A program made the translations under genes and the position numbers. This document shows, one piece after another, positions 1-9,733 of a DNA stretch of 64,000 bases. A model generated the notes under the pieces. That model did not search any database. It saw only the letters and a list, made by a program, of their open reading frames with translations, and had not been told where the DNA came from. Numbering within the stretch: the first letter of the stretch is position 1; each line of letters begins with the position of its first letter. This DNA is from Raffaelea ambrosiae (taxonomy: Eukaryota > Ascomycota > Sordariomycetes > Ophiostomatales > Ophiostomataceae), in assembly GCA_002778195.1 (NCBI GenBank), contig PCDI01000001.1:558001-622000 (forward strand), given 5' to 3'.

Positions 1-1168
1 CGTCTCGCCAGCGAAGAGGGTGCCCGCGTGCTGCCGGCGAAGACGCCGCCGCCGCCGCACCCAAAAGATGAAGATGCCCAGGCCCACGGCCATGACGCCG
101 AGAACGGAAGCCATGATGGCCGTGGCGATGACGACTCGTTTCTTTTCTTTTTCATCCTGGCTCGCACCCACGCCCCCGGTGGCGCCTGCAGTGCTGCTGC
201 TGCTGCTGCTGGTCCCCGTCCCCGACACTGGTTTCGTCACGGGTCCGGCCACGCCTGTATCTGCATCTGTGGCGCTGCTCTGCCCCGCTGTTCCCGCTGA
301 TGTCGTTGGAGTCGATGCCGGCGACACGGCTCTCGTTGAGCTCCTGGCCGTCGATGTCCCTCGGGTGGACGTTGTTCCTGCTGCGGGTGCTGGCGAAATT
401 GTGGATTGGCCGGTAACAGTGACGAATCCCGCACCACTGCTGTTTTCCGTGCTGCTGGCGTCGTCGCCGTCGCTGGCTTCGGACGATGCGAGAGATGCAG
501 GAGGAACGGGCGCAACGGTAATTGGTATGGGCGGCGGTGACCGGGGGGGCGTGGTGGCCGCGTCCGCTGCCGACGCAGACGTAGTGGTGGCCAGGACGAG
601 GCCGGGTGTGAGAGGATGGGTTGCCAGCAAGGACAGGTCAGAGTCTTTCCACCGGATCTGCAGGGCCGGTCCCACGGTCACGACAGCGCTGACATCCGAG
701 GCTGTGCGACTCACGCCCCAGATCCCGCCTCGAAAGTCGGTCGTATCCGAGGTGCATGTGTGGCCACTGGCTGGTCAGTACAACTGGGGGTTACGAGGAA
801 AATGTGTTTCTCCGCGTCAGGGCCATGGCCAGCACTCTCGCAACATACTCTGGGACACACCAGGCCACGGTTTCGCCCGCGTCGACAGCCGGAAACCCTT
901 GGCCTGTGGGCGTCGCGGACGCAACGAGGCACTCCTCGCCGACCTGGAAGCCGTCTGGACAGATCGCCGGCGAGTAGTACTGAAAGCCCTCGCCGGCCAA
1001 GTTGGCTGCCCATTCTGGCGGGTCACAAGTCGTCGGACCAGCAGAGGGGAACGAGGGGAACTGAGATGGGAGCTTCGTTGTCGTCACGAGCCATGACGTG
1101 GAGCACGGCGGTGTGAAAACGGTCGTGAGAGCAGCCAGAGGCTCCGTTCCTCCGTGGAGGGAGGACAT
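1..1168 (-). CDS. Membrane-anchored surface-type protein, partial (3' end beyond window)
   Basis: Two exons on the minus strand, 1168-849 and 766-1, joined across an 82-bp intron with a GTATGT donor; the reading frame is still open at base 1. The visible 362 residues begin with a Cys-containing ectodomain (motifs TTVFTPPC, YSPAICPDGF and, across the splice, CVPDGHTC). A segment containing IRWKDSDLSLL follows, then a long Ser/Thr/Pro-rich stalk. One transmembrane helix (about residues 318-342) is followed by a basic stop-transfer run of Arg. This layout is common in uncharacterised Pezizomycotina cell-surface proteins. There is no obvious N-terminal signal peptide, so the helix may act as the signal anchor. 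The cytoplasmic tail is cut off by the window edge. Function unknown; a wall sensor or adhesin-like role would be a guess. Confidence 0.72.
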
Positions 1169-2606
1169 TGTCTGTCTTGGGCGAACGAATGCGCGGAGGC
1201 TGTCGGTCTCACTACATGCGGAAGTTGAAGGCAATCCCCCGAGAAAGTGGGATCATGGTCTCTCCGACCATGGTGCAGAGGGGGAAGGGATATAAGTTCC
1301 TGGACGAGATCAGCGAGTCCTGGAGGGCAGGAGGGGGGGTGGCGTGTATGGGCAGGGAGAACCCGTGTGTTTGGGCGTGAGCATGCTGGTGTAAGACAAG
1401 GGGACAGAAAGGCAAACTGGCAACCCGAGACAGTACGGGGTGGGGAAGCCAAACTATGTGGCCGTTGTATGACATCGGGGACCTGCTGCAGAGGGCGAGG
1501 GCACGGATCACAACGTCACGGGAGGGGAGGCGAAGTGACACACTGTCGGGCTTCGATGGACGTGGAGACGACGAAGGGGGGGGGGGGGGTGGTTATCAGA
1601 GGCCAGGTCAGAGGCGAGAGGCATGGGAAGGCGGCAGATGTTTTGGTGATCCGAGCCCAGGCAGCATGTCCAAGCTTGTGTGTGTGTTTTCTCTTCTTTC
1701 TTTGTCTTTTGGTGTCGCTTGGCCAGATCTGCACTTGCAAACCAGAACGGTTGGAAGACGAGAGCGAGAGAGAGAGAGAGAAAAAGAAAGAGAAACCCCG
1801 AGCAAGTCGGGAAGGCCCCAAAACTGCCACGATTTGCGATATTCCTGGATGCCGATGAAACGTGAGGTGGACACGCGAGGCGGGTTGTTGGAGACTCTGC
1901 AGTCGCGGGGCGTACGGTTTCAGAAGTGTGTGTTTTTTGGCGGGTTTTTTTTTTCTATTTTTTGGCGGTGCTGCGTCGCGAGGAGGCTCAAAAATGGAGA
2001 CCAGAGTGGCCGCTTGGCAGGGCCATCCGTGCGTTCGGGTCCGCTGAAGCCCCCGGCTTTGACACACTGGTGCCGATTCGACTGCGCACGTACGAGTAGG
2101 CCTAAATCGACGTGTCTTTATTTCATGTCGGTTGCTAATGGGACAATTGTATGTGGAGTGGGTTGCCATCGCAAAGCGATGCTTTCGCGATGTTTGGCCG
2201 TGTTGATCAGAGACTATTTTGCATTTTCAGATTCACCCATTCACGATCAACAAGACAATCCCCCGACCGATCAGCCCGGGAGGAGGGATTTCCCCGCATC
2301 ATAGCATATCGCTGTGCATCGTCTCCAGCAACTGCTGGCCGTCGGCCGGCCCATCCGCGAGCCGTCTCGAGAACTCCACAGACTTGCTAACCCGGGCAAA
2401 GGAAAAGAACATTTGCATAACAAACGGGGGATCGCCGTGGAGTGTCATGCTTGCTCCCGGGCCGCTAGACAATGGAAAATCCATGAGCATATTTTATTCC
2501 GTGAAACTGGTCATCCCTGTCTCTTTCACTCTTCTCCCTTTTTTTCCTTTTTTTTTCTTTATTTTTTCTCTTCTTTTTTGGCTCGTTCTTAATTCTTATC
2601 TCTGCC
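1169..2606. other. Intergenic region, 1.4 kb
   Basis: This region lies upstream of the left-edge membrane protein and downstream of the aldolase/adducin gene. It holds a 14-G run at 1576-1589, a GA-rich purine tract at 1755-1795 and several T runs (for example 1947-1956 and 2533-2590). Open frames here show low-complexity or biased translations and no recognisable domain, so I call no gene. Confidence 0.6.
1576..1795. repeat. Simple-sequence tracts: poly-G and GA microsatellite
   Basis: A run of 14 G occupies 1576-1589, and a GA-dominated purine tract lies at 1755-1795 with (GA)n at its core. Both are ordinary low-complexity sequence upstream of a gene. The poly-G run is a likely place for sequencing length errors. 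Confidence 0.85.
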
Positions 2607-3589
2607 CTACAGAGGCTCCACGCCCCGGCCCAGGAAGGTCGCCTCGCCGAACTCGTCCTCGGCCATCTGGAACAAAGGCAGGCCGCTCCAGTACCCCTGG
2701 TTGGGCGTGCCAATGGCCTCGAACGTGACCTGGCACTCCTCGGTCCCGATCCTGGTCAGTTCTTCCCGACGCCCGCCCACGGCTGCCTCGGCCGCCAGCT
2801 GCACCTGGCAGCACTTCTCCAACAGCACGAACCAGTTGACCGTCGCCTCGATGGAGGGGCCTGCCGCCAGAAGGCCATGGTTGGCCAGGAAGGCCGCCTT
2901 GGCCGAGCCCAGGGTGTTGGCGATGCGTTTGCCCTCCTCGGTGGCCAGAACCAGGCCGGCAAAGTTTCTACGTAGTCAGTGGCCAACCCATTTCCAGACA
3001 AGGAAAGACGAGACAGGGGGGGAGGGAAAGCGTACGGATACACAACGTGGTCGTTGTAAAAGATGCAAAAGTCTTGCGTCAGCATATCGAGCGTCCGTCC
3101 CGTCGCACACATGGCCCGCCCGTAGATGCTGTGCGAGTGCGCCGCGCACAGCACGTCTGGCCGCGCCTTGTGGATCTCCGAGTGGATGGCAAAGGCGGCA
3201 TAGTTCAGGCGGCGGTTGCGCCCGCCCTCCAGCACGTGGCCGTCGTGGCTGACGCGCAGCAGGTCGGCGTCGGTCATCTTGGCAAAGTGCAGGCCAAACG
3301 GGTTGACCCAGAAGCTGGTCGGGTCCACGGGGTCGCGGACGGTGATGTGGCCGGCGATGCCCTCCATGAAGCCGTGCTTGGCAAAGATGCGGAAGGCGAG
3401 CGTGAGGCGGTGCTTGAGGAAGCGCCGCGCCTCGTAGGGGTCGTCGAAGACGGGCGGCCGGCCCTGCTCGTCGTCGACGTGGGCCAGGTTGGGGTCGCCC
3501 GAGCCGAGATCGTGGACCTCGTCCGTCTTCGAGGCCGTCGTCTTGGACGGGACGCTGTCCTTGGGGTCGTCGATCGCGGAGGGAGCCAT
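2607..3589 (-). CDS. Class II aldolase/adducin-domain protein
   Basis: Two exons, 3589-3036 and 2967-2607, with a 68-bp intron (GTACGC...TAG), give 304 residues. The class II aldolase/adducin fold is clear. The sequence runs through FGLHFAKMTDADLLRVSHDG and NYAAFAIHSEIHKARPDV, then the metal-binding CAAHSHSIYGRAM with paired histidines; in exon 2, FLANHGLLAAG supplies the downstream histidine. The family includes fungal proteins related to S. pombe Mug14 and bacterial fuculose-phosphate and rhamnulose aldolases. An aldolase or epimerase activity on a small sugar phosphate is possible, but the fungal members are mostly uncharacterised. The poly-charged N-terminal 60 residues lie outside the domain and no targeting signal is seen. 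It is transcribed divergently from the methyltransferase gene at 4317. Confidence 0.88.
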
Positions 3590-4316
3590 TGTGTCCGATT
3601 GTGTCTCGCGAGTGACGGGAAGAAATGGTTGCCAACAGGAAGGGGAAAAAAAGAAATAAAAAAAAAGAGTCCCTCCCAGCAAGACAGAAGAGTTCTTGAT
3701 CTTCCCGACAATAACACGGCCACTGCCAGATGTGCCTGCCGGCTTCCCCACAGATACTGCTGTTAGCTATCACAATCCACACGCCGGCCACCTCCGCCAG
3801 GTCTCCATTGGCCACGGCGGCCAACTGCATTAGCGATAAGGCAGATCGCTGTTCTAGTGAGGCCAGCAGTAAGTCGTTTTCGAGTTGGCCTTTGCAAGCT
3901 GCGGGATTGGTTGTGAACCTCTTGTGTGCAATGTGGCCTCTGTGCGATTCTACAGGTCTTCATTGCTTCCAGCCCGCAATTCCAGCTCTTGCCGTGCCCA
4001 TGGTCAACATGGTGGAACCGCAACAGAAGCAAACAACAATGGAAGCCTCGGGTTGCGGCTGACTCCCAGTCGGCCGCATTCACCAATCTGCCTGCCATGA
4101 CACAAATTGAGTGACGTTTTTGGCGACACTCCAAAAGTGCCCCACCTTGCTCAGAATCTCCTCAAAGCCAACAACGCGTCAAAGCACCGACTCCGACCAT
4201 CTGCGCTGCAAACACTGTCCGCGACTTTTGCTTCCGGTCTTTGCACGTCTTTGGGGCCCTTTGCACAAAGGAAGTCGCGCTGTGGCCCATCCGACTCTCG
4301 GAAGCGCTGTTCCACG
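3590..4316. other. Divergent intergenic region between aldolase/adducin gene and H3K9 methyltransferase
   Basis: These 727 bp hold both promoters. A/T-rich tracts lie close to the aldolase start (3640-3670). I see no RNA gene, no TATAAA box and no convincing additional exon; the open frames across 3885-4134 give no recognisable protein. Confidence 0.55.
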
Positions 4317-5528
4317 ATGGGTGACCGCGATTCCCTACGAGAGCACTTTTTCCAGCACAACTGGAAAGAGGTGGGTGCCGTCCACAGGATGTCTCCCCCT
4401 GTTGACGGGGCTGTTTTACCGTCTGCCTTGCTAACGTGTGCTTTGTTCTAGGGCCCCCCTCCGCCGGTGATCACGAGCAAGTGCCACTGGTGCCAGCTGC
4501 GCTTGTTTCCCACGCACAGCCAGTTCCCCGTCACCATTGTCAACGAGACGGGCGACGGGGCGCGGCTGCCGAGCGGCTTCCAGTTCATCATGAGGAACGA
4601 GCTGCGGCCGGGCGTCGACGTCGCCGAGGCTAGCTTCCGCAGCGGCTGTTCGTGCGCCAGCGACGAGGCCTGCAGGTACGACGGGTGCGCCTGTCTGGAG
4701 GACATGGACTGGGACGAGCAGGCCGAGCAGCAGCGGCGCGGGCACAAGGGAGCCGCCGACAGCGACAGCGACAGCGAGGTAGAGACCCGGAGCGGCCGGG
4801 CGTCGCACGTGCACAACTACTACGATCTGCAGAACGGGCGCCGCGGACGCCGGGCCAAGTTTGCCTACCACAGCCGCGGGCGCCGGGCCGGCCTGCTGCG
4901 GAGCCGCATCCTGGCGTCGCGCGACCCCATCTACGAGTGCCACGACGGCGGCTGCTCGTGCCGGGCGGCCACGTGCCCGAACCGCGTCGTCGAGCGCGGC
5001 CGCCAGATCCCGCTGCAGATCTTCCGCACCACGGACCGCGGCTGGGGCGTGCGCACGCTCGTCGACATTGAGCGCGGCAAGTTTGTCGACTGCTACCTGG
5101 GCGAGGTCATCACGGGCCGCGAGGCCGACCGCCGACGCGACGCGGCCAGCCGCACGCGCCGCAAGGACGTCTACCTGTTTGCCCTCGACAAGTTCTCGGA
5201 CGAGGCGTCGCTGGACCCGCGCCTGCGCGGCCCGCCGCTCGAGGTCGACGGCGAGTTCCGCTCGGGCCCGACGCGCTTCGTCAACCACTCGTGCGATCCC
5301 AACATGGGCATCTTTGCGCGGGTCGGCGACCACGCGGACAAGAACCTGCACGACCTGGCGCTGTTTGCCCTGAAAGACATCGACGCTGGCGAGGAGATCA
5401 CCTTTGACTACATCAACGAGAGCGAGGACATGCAGAGCAATGCGCGGGACCCCGCGATGATGGCGGACATGACGCCGTGTCTGTGCAAGAGCAGCAACTG
5501 CCGGGGGTATCTGTTCAAAGGGGCATAA
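4317..5528 (+). CDS. dim-5: Histone H3 lysine-9 methyltransferase (DIM-5/Clr4/SUV39 type)
   Basis: Exons 4317-4370 and 4452-5528 (81-bp intron, GTGGGT donor) encode 376 residues. The enzyme methylates H3K9 to set up heterochromatin and, in Neurospora, to direct DNA methylation. Visible parts in order are a short N-terminus (HFF..H), the N-terminal CHWCQLR segment, the pre-SET cysteine cluster (SGCSCASDEACRYDGCACL, then YECHDGGCSCRAATCPNRV), and the SET core with RGWGVRTLVDIERGKFV, RKDVYLFALDKFSD and the NHSCDPN cofactor/lysine-channel motif. FDYINESED and the post-SET CLCKSSNCRG (CxCx4C) follow. All zinc and catalytic motifs look intact. There is no chromodomain, which matches DIM-5 rather than Clr4. 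The first exon codes for only 18 residues, and its start fits the short N-terminus of the Neurospora protein. Confidence 0.95.
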
Positions 5529-7273
5529 GAGTGTAAGAAGGGATGGAAGGATGGGCGAAAATCTTTTCCCTGTCTCTATTTTTTTTTCTTTCTTTCATTG
5601 TTCACTGGTTTCTCGACGGGAGAGCATTTTCACCGGCTTATCGCTGTTTTTTTTGGAAGGGCCTTTTTTTCTCGTGGCTTCTCGGACAGGTTTAATTGAG
5701 ATCTGACAGAAGTAGCCGTGCTGCCCAAAGAGTTCGCATCTGCAGTAACCGAATGGCGATGCAGATAACAAACTCGGACGCGGTCCCGAACCGAATAAAG
5801 GTTGTTGACAGCCTCCAAAGTACATCAGTCTCCCTGTCTGACATGCGCGGCCACGCAATGGTGCAAGGGTCGGCTTTTTCTACCTGACGTCGCCACCGTG
5901 ACAAGAAGCCATTCAGGGTGCCATTATCAGGGTGGTTAGGCTCGGCTCCGGCACGGTCAAAGGCAGGAGGTAGTATGAGCGGATGGATACTACAGTGCGT
6001 ATCGAGTGCAGTATTGAGTGCATGCTGGCCATGTATGTCTGTGTGTATGTTTGTGTGTGTGTGTCCGTCTGCATGCCGATGCGCGAATGTGCCTCCATCC
6101 TACGATGTACGCAATTTACATAGTGAGAACCCATACAAACCCGCTGGGCCAGATATGCTGAAGATACAAAGTAGCCTTGCAAAGTCCCTGCGATAGCCCT
6201 GCCAATAGAGCAGCAGAGCCAGCCCTGCACTCATTGGCCAGGCCAGCCCTGGTCCGTGCACCATGTCTGGGCGCCTGTTGGTCCAGCCCGTGGGAGGGAT
6301 AAAGTTGCATGGACATTAATATGGAATCATTGAGGGGAAAAGCAGGACGTCGCCGAAAAAGGAGGGGACGACGGTGGACTGTGGACGGCTGTGGACGGCG
6401 CACCTGCCCAAATGATTGTCCCCTAATAATAACTAACTCCCCTCGTTAAGCCCAGTCGAGCCCAGTCGAGCTCGGACCAAGGTGACGTTTGCCCTTCTTT
6501 TCGGCGGTGGTGCATTTAGTCGCTCCTGCTGTCGAACACGCCACTTGCAGCCAAGCCTGCGTGAATCGATTGGCACGCAGCTACCAATGTTACGAGCTAG
6601 ACCCGCCTAGGCTCTCTCTGCTCTCTCGGCTTTCTGCCCTCTCTGCGCTTTTGCGATATATTTGCGAATTGGGCGCCCTTCCTACCCTCCACCACGGAAC
6701 CTCCTCCTCTACCGCCCCATCTTCCTTGCTTGTCGTCCATCCTGCGCCTCGTAAGCCCATTGAGCAGACGTCCTGCAGCGTGCTGCGCCCTCTTTCCAGT
6801 GCTAGCATCTTACCAATCGTCTTGGAAGACTGCCACCCCCCCTTAAAGCGGCCAGATTCTTGCAGCCGCCCCAATCTCGTCACTCGCACCTCACCACCCA
6901 AGCCTCGTCGCTCGGTTTTGGCTTCCCCCACTGAGACGGCAGCGCAGAAATACCGCGATGCTCTGAAAGAGTCCCCGGACGAGACACACTGCCCCTGCAG
7001 AGAACGCCGATATCTGCTCCGACTCCGCTTCTACACCATTTCGGCCTGGCCAGCCATACTCCATATCCCCTATTCCAGTATCTCTGCAGCAGGACTTTCG
7101 GGCAACATTCACCCGTCGCCGTTCATCCTTCCGCCAATATCGATTCTCTGCGGCCTCGCGCCACTCGTGCCATACTCTTCACCTCACCTAGCAAGACACA
7201 ACGCCCCATACCATGTCTCCTTAGAGCCACGCCCAACAGGACATCGCTTCCACACTGACGAGTCGCAGCCACC
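5529..7273. other. Intergenic region and probable 5' leader of the UBTD gene
   Basis: A 1.7-kb stretch between two plus-strand genes. It includes a GT microsatellite (about 6032-6064), two separate perfect 10-bp tandem duplications (6379-6398 and 6451-6470) and a CT-rich, A-poor segment from about 6600 to 7270 that looks like a transcribed 5' leader. A 294-codon open frame through the leader has no domain and ends just past the true start, so it is not called. Confidence 0.5.
6032..6470. repeat. GT microsatellite and two 10-bp tandem duplications
   Basis: TG/GT repeats occupy about 6032-6064. The unit CTGTGGACGG is present twice in tandem at 6379-6398 and the unit CCCAGTCGAG twice at 6451-6470. 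The two duplications are unrelated in sequence but have the same period. Confidence 0.8.
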
Positions 7274-8724
7274 ATGGTTTGTCATCTCTGCTTGCTCTCT
7301 CCATCTCGATTGTCCCCTGTCTGACCGCTTTTCCCATACAGGGCTGTTGCTTCTCTCAGCCCGAAGGGCCTAACTCGCCCTACCCTGGTGGCGCCGCATC
7401 GCCCTCGGCCCGCGCCATCAATGTGCCCGCTACCGGCCCCGTGCCGGTGAGCGGCCGCGGTACCGCTTCCTCGGTCGGCGATGACATGCTCTCCTCTTCT
7501 CCCAGTTCCTCGACGCCACGGGACCGAACTTCTTCTCTTCCCCAGCAAGTCTTGCAACAGCAGCAGCAACATCGCCAACGAGGACAGCAAGCGGGCACGT
7601 TGGCCCAGCACATCAATAAGCCGCTGCGGCGTCGGCGCTGGACGTCCCGTAATCGCATTTGGACACGCCACGCCATCGACCGCGAGCGCATCGACTTCTT
7701 CGATACCCGCGTAACGGGCCGCGCCGAAATATGGCAGACCCTGCGCGCCGCCCTGGAGGTGCTTTGGGAGGCCGACTTAGTGGCCGTCTCGCGCCGCGCC
7801 GGTACGGCGGACTCTACATGCTCTGCGGAGACGGCCAATGCCAATGGAACCGACACGGCCACCGCTGCTGGAACCGGAGCCGCAACAACGGACACGACCT
7901 CAGGCGGCGACTCCAGACCCGACAACAACAGCAAGCCCTGCAAGAAACAGGAGGGGCAGGCAGAGGCCGCCGTTGACGGCGAGATGGCCGAGGCGCTTGC
8001 TACGGCCCAGACCATGCTGGATGCCGCCGACATAACCCTGCCCACGGGCGACCCGGCCCAGGGCGCCTACGACACCCTGGGCAATTTCTACCCCATGCCA
8101 GCCTGGATCGTGTCCGACCCGACCAACATTGACAACGACCCGTCGCATTACCTGGCTGACGCCAAGGGCGTGCTGGACGACGACGATGACGACGACGACG
8201 AAGAGGAAGGTGTCGTGTCCGAGGATGACGACGAGGATGATGACGATGACAACGGAAACGGCATGGGCAGCGAGCATGGCGACGAAGTCAACCTCTGTGG
8301 CGGCAGTACGAGCAATGGCACCAGTGACAAGCACCGCCGGCCTAGTATGCGGCGTCGCCGCGAAGAAAAGGGCAAGGCCGTCGTGGTCGCAGCCGACCAG
8401 ATTGCTGTGCGCGCACGGCTGAGTGCGACATCCCGTGATGTGGTTATCCGCCTGGGCCGCGACGAGACGGTCCGGAGCCTGGTGCACCGCATTTCGGAAG
8501 AAGCCAAGGTAAGACAAGAGAAAGAAAGAGACCCCCCCTCTCCCTACCTGGACGGCAGCTAGGGTGAACCTGGCCTACGAGCTATGCTAACTTTCCAGTT
8601 CCCGCACAAAACGCGCATCCGGATTGCCTACCTGGGCAAGATTCTCAAAGAGAGCTCGTCGCTGGAGGCGCAGGGCTGGAAAGAAGGTCATGTTGTGAAT
8701 GCCCTGGTGTTTGAAGTGCCGTGA
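7274..8724 (+). CDS. UBTD-type ubiquitin-like protein with N-terminal MGCC lipidation motif
   Basis: Three exons: the ATG alone (7274-7276), 7342-8508 and 8599-8724, giving 431 residues. Splicing out 7277-7341 (GTTTGT...ACAG) joins the initiator to GGC TGT TGC. The protein then starts MGCCFSQPEGPNSPYPGG, the conserved beginning of fungal relatives of UBTD1/UBTD2 and a classic N-myristoylation plus palmitoylation signal. The UBTD domain (about residues 91-258) contains HINKPLRRRRWTSRN and FYPMPAWIVSD. An Asp/Glu run (about 280-306) and a basic stretch follow, then a C-terminal ubiquitin-like fold (about 355-431) ending in EGHVVNALVFEVP without a diglycine tail, so it is not a conjugated modifier. 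The animal proteins link E2/E3 ubiquitin enzymes; a membrane-associated ubiquitin adaptor is the likely role. Confidence 0.88.
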
Positions 8725-9733
8725 CAGCGACAAGCAGGAGACTTCCACGCAACACAGTAGTTGTCACACCACAAACTACCCAACTTGGCGGATACCCTTT
8801 TATGTATACCCCCCTTTCATTGTTTGCTCCTGTTTTGAAACATTTTCCCTCATTGCCCTAATGTCTGCCCTTTTTCCTTGGATCCCTGTTTCCATTTCCT
8901 TTTTGCCATGTCATGATGAAACGGAGTTCGGGGAGAAATGCCTTTTTCGGCATCAACATCATACCTTTTGCTTTTTTTTTTTTGGCTAATAATGCGCCTC
9001 CATTGTTTCGTTGGCATTGAGCCTTGCCCTTGAGCGTCTGTTTGAAAGTCTTTCATCACTGGAACATATCCCTACCATTTCGGAAAACATCCTTGCTTTT
9101 GCTTTTTTTCTTAGGTTCCTTTTTCTTCTCTGGCCACCACATAACCCGTCACATATTATGCTTTTTGGGGTATAAGCGAGACCCGACATAACCACTAACT
9201 AGTTACTTGCTGTCATTTTTTATATCCTTGAATTATACATTAATACAAAACCAGAGGCTGGTTCGCACACAAACTCACAGCAACAACCCCAATCTTAGTC
9301 ATATGAGAGTATATTCTCGTAATAAAATGTTCATTCATTCGGTGCTATATGATATATCTACTTCCAGGAACGACTTCTGTTAAAGGGGATGTCTTAGTGC
9401 CCATCAAAAACTTTTTGTTCACACTCCTTTTTTTGTCGTCTCTTCATGGAACTCCTTTCCCGGCAAACAGGACTAACAAGAAAGAAAGCAAAAGAAAAGG
9501 AGACATAAGAAAGATGCGTTCTGTTTTCTTTTTTTCTCTTTTCTGTAGGCCTAAAATACCTTCATGAACAATTCCGCGGCGGCAACAACGATGTCAGCGA
9601 AAGACAAAAGGACAAAAATTTATATAAAAAAGCGACATCCATGTTTTTTTTTCTCATGACCACCACCCCTTTCGACCATCCGGTAGCAGGAAGACAACAT
9701 AATTAAAAAAAAAAATGAACAAAGTGAACAAAA
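8725..9733. other. Convergent intergenic region, A/T-rich
   Basis: About 1 kb between the 3' ends of the UBTD gene (+) and coatomer beta (-). It is rich in T and A runs, consistent with two 3' untranslated regions and their poly(A) signals (an AATAAA at 9320-9325). No protein-coding signal or RNA gene is seen. Confidence 0.55.

Noticed and set aside
1456..2304. A 282-codon open frame with Arg/Glu repeats.
   Set aside because: It is produced by the GA microsatellite and has no conserved domain.
6489..7373. A 294-codon open frame before the UBTD gene.
   Set aside because: No family motifs, Pro/Ser/Leu composition of a pyrimidine-rich leader, and it runs through the intron that forms the MGCC start.
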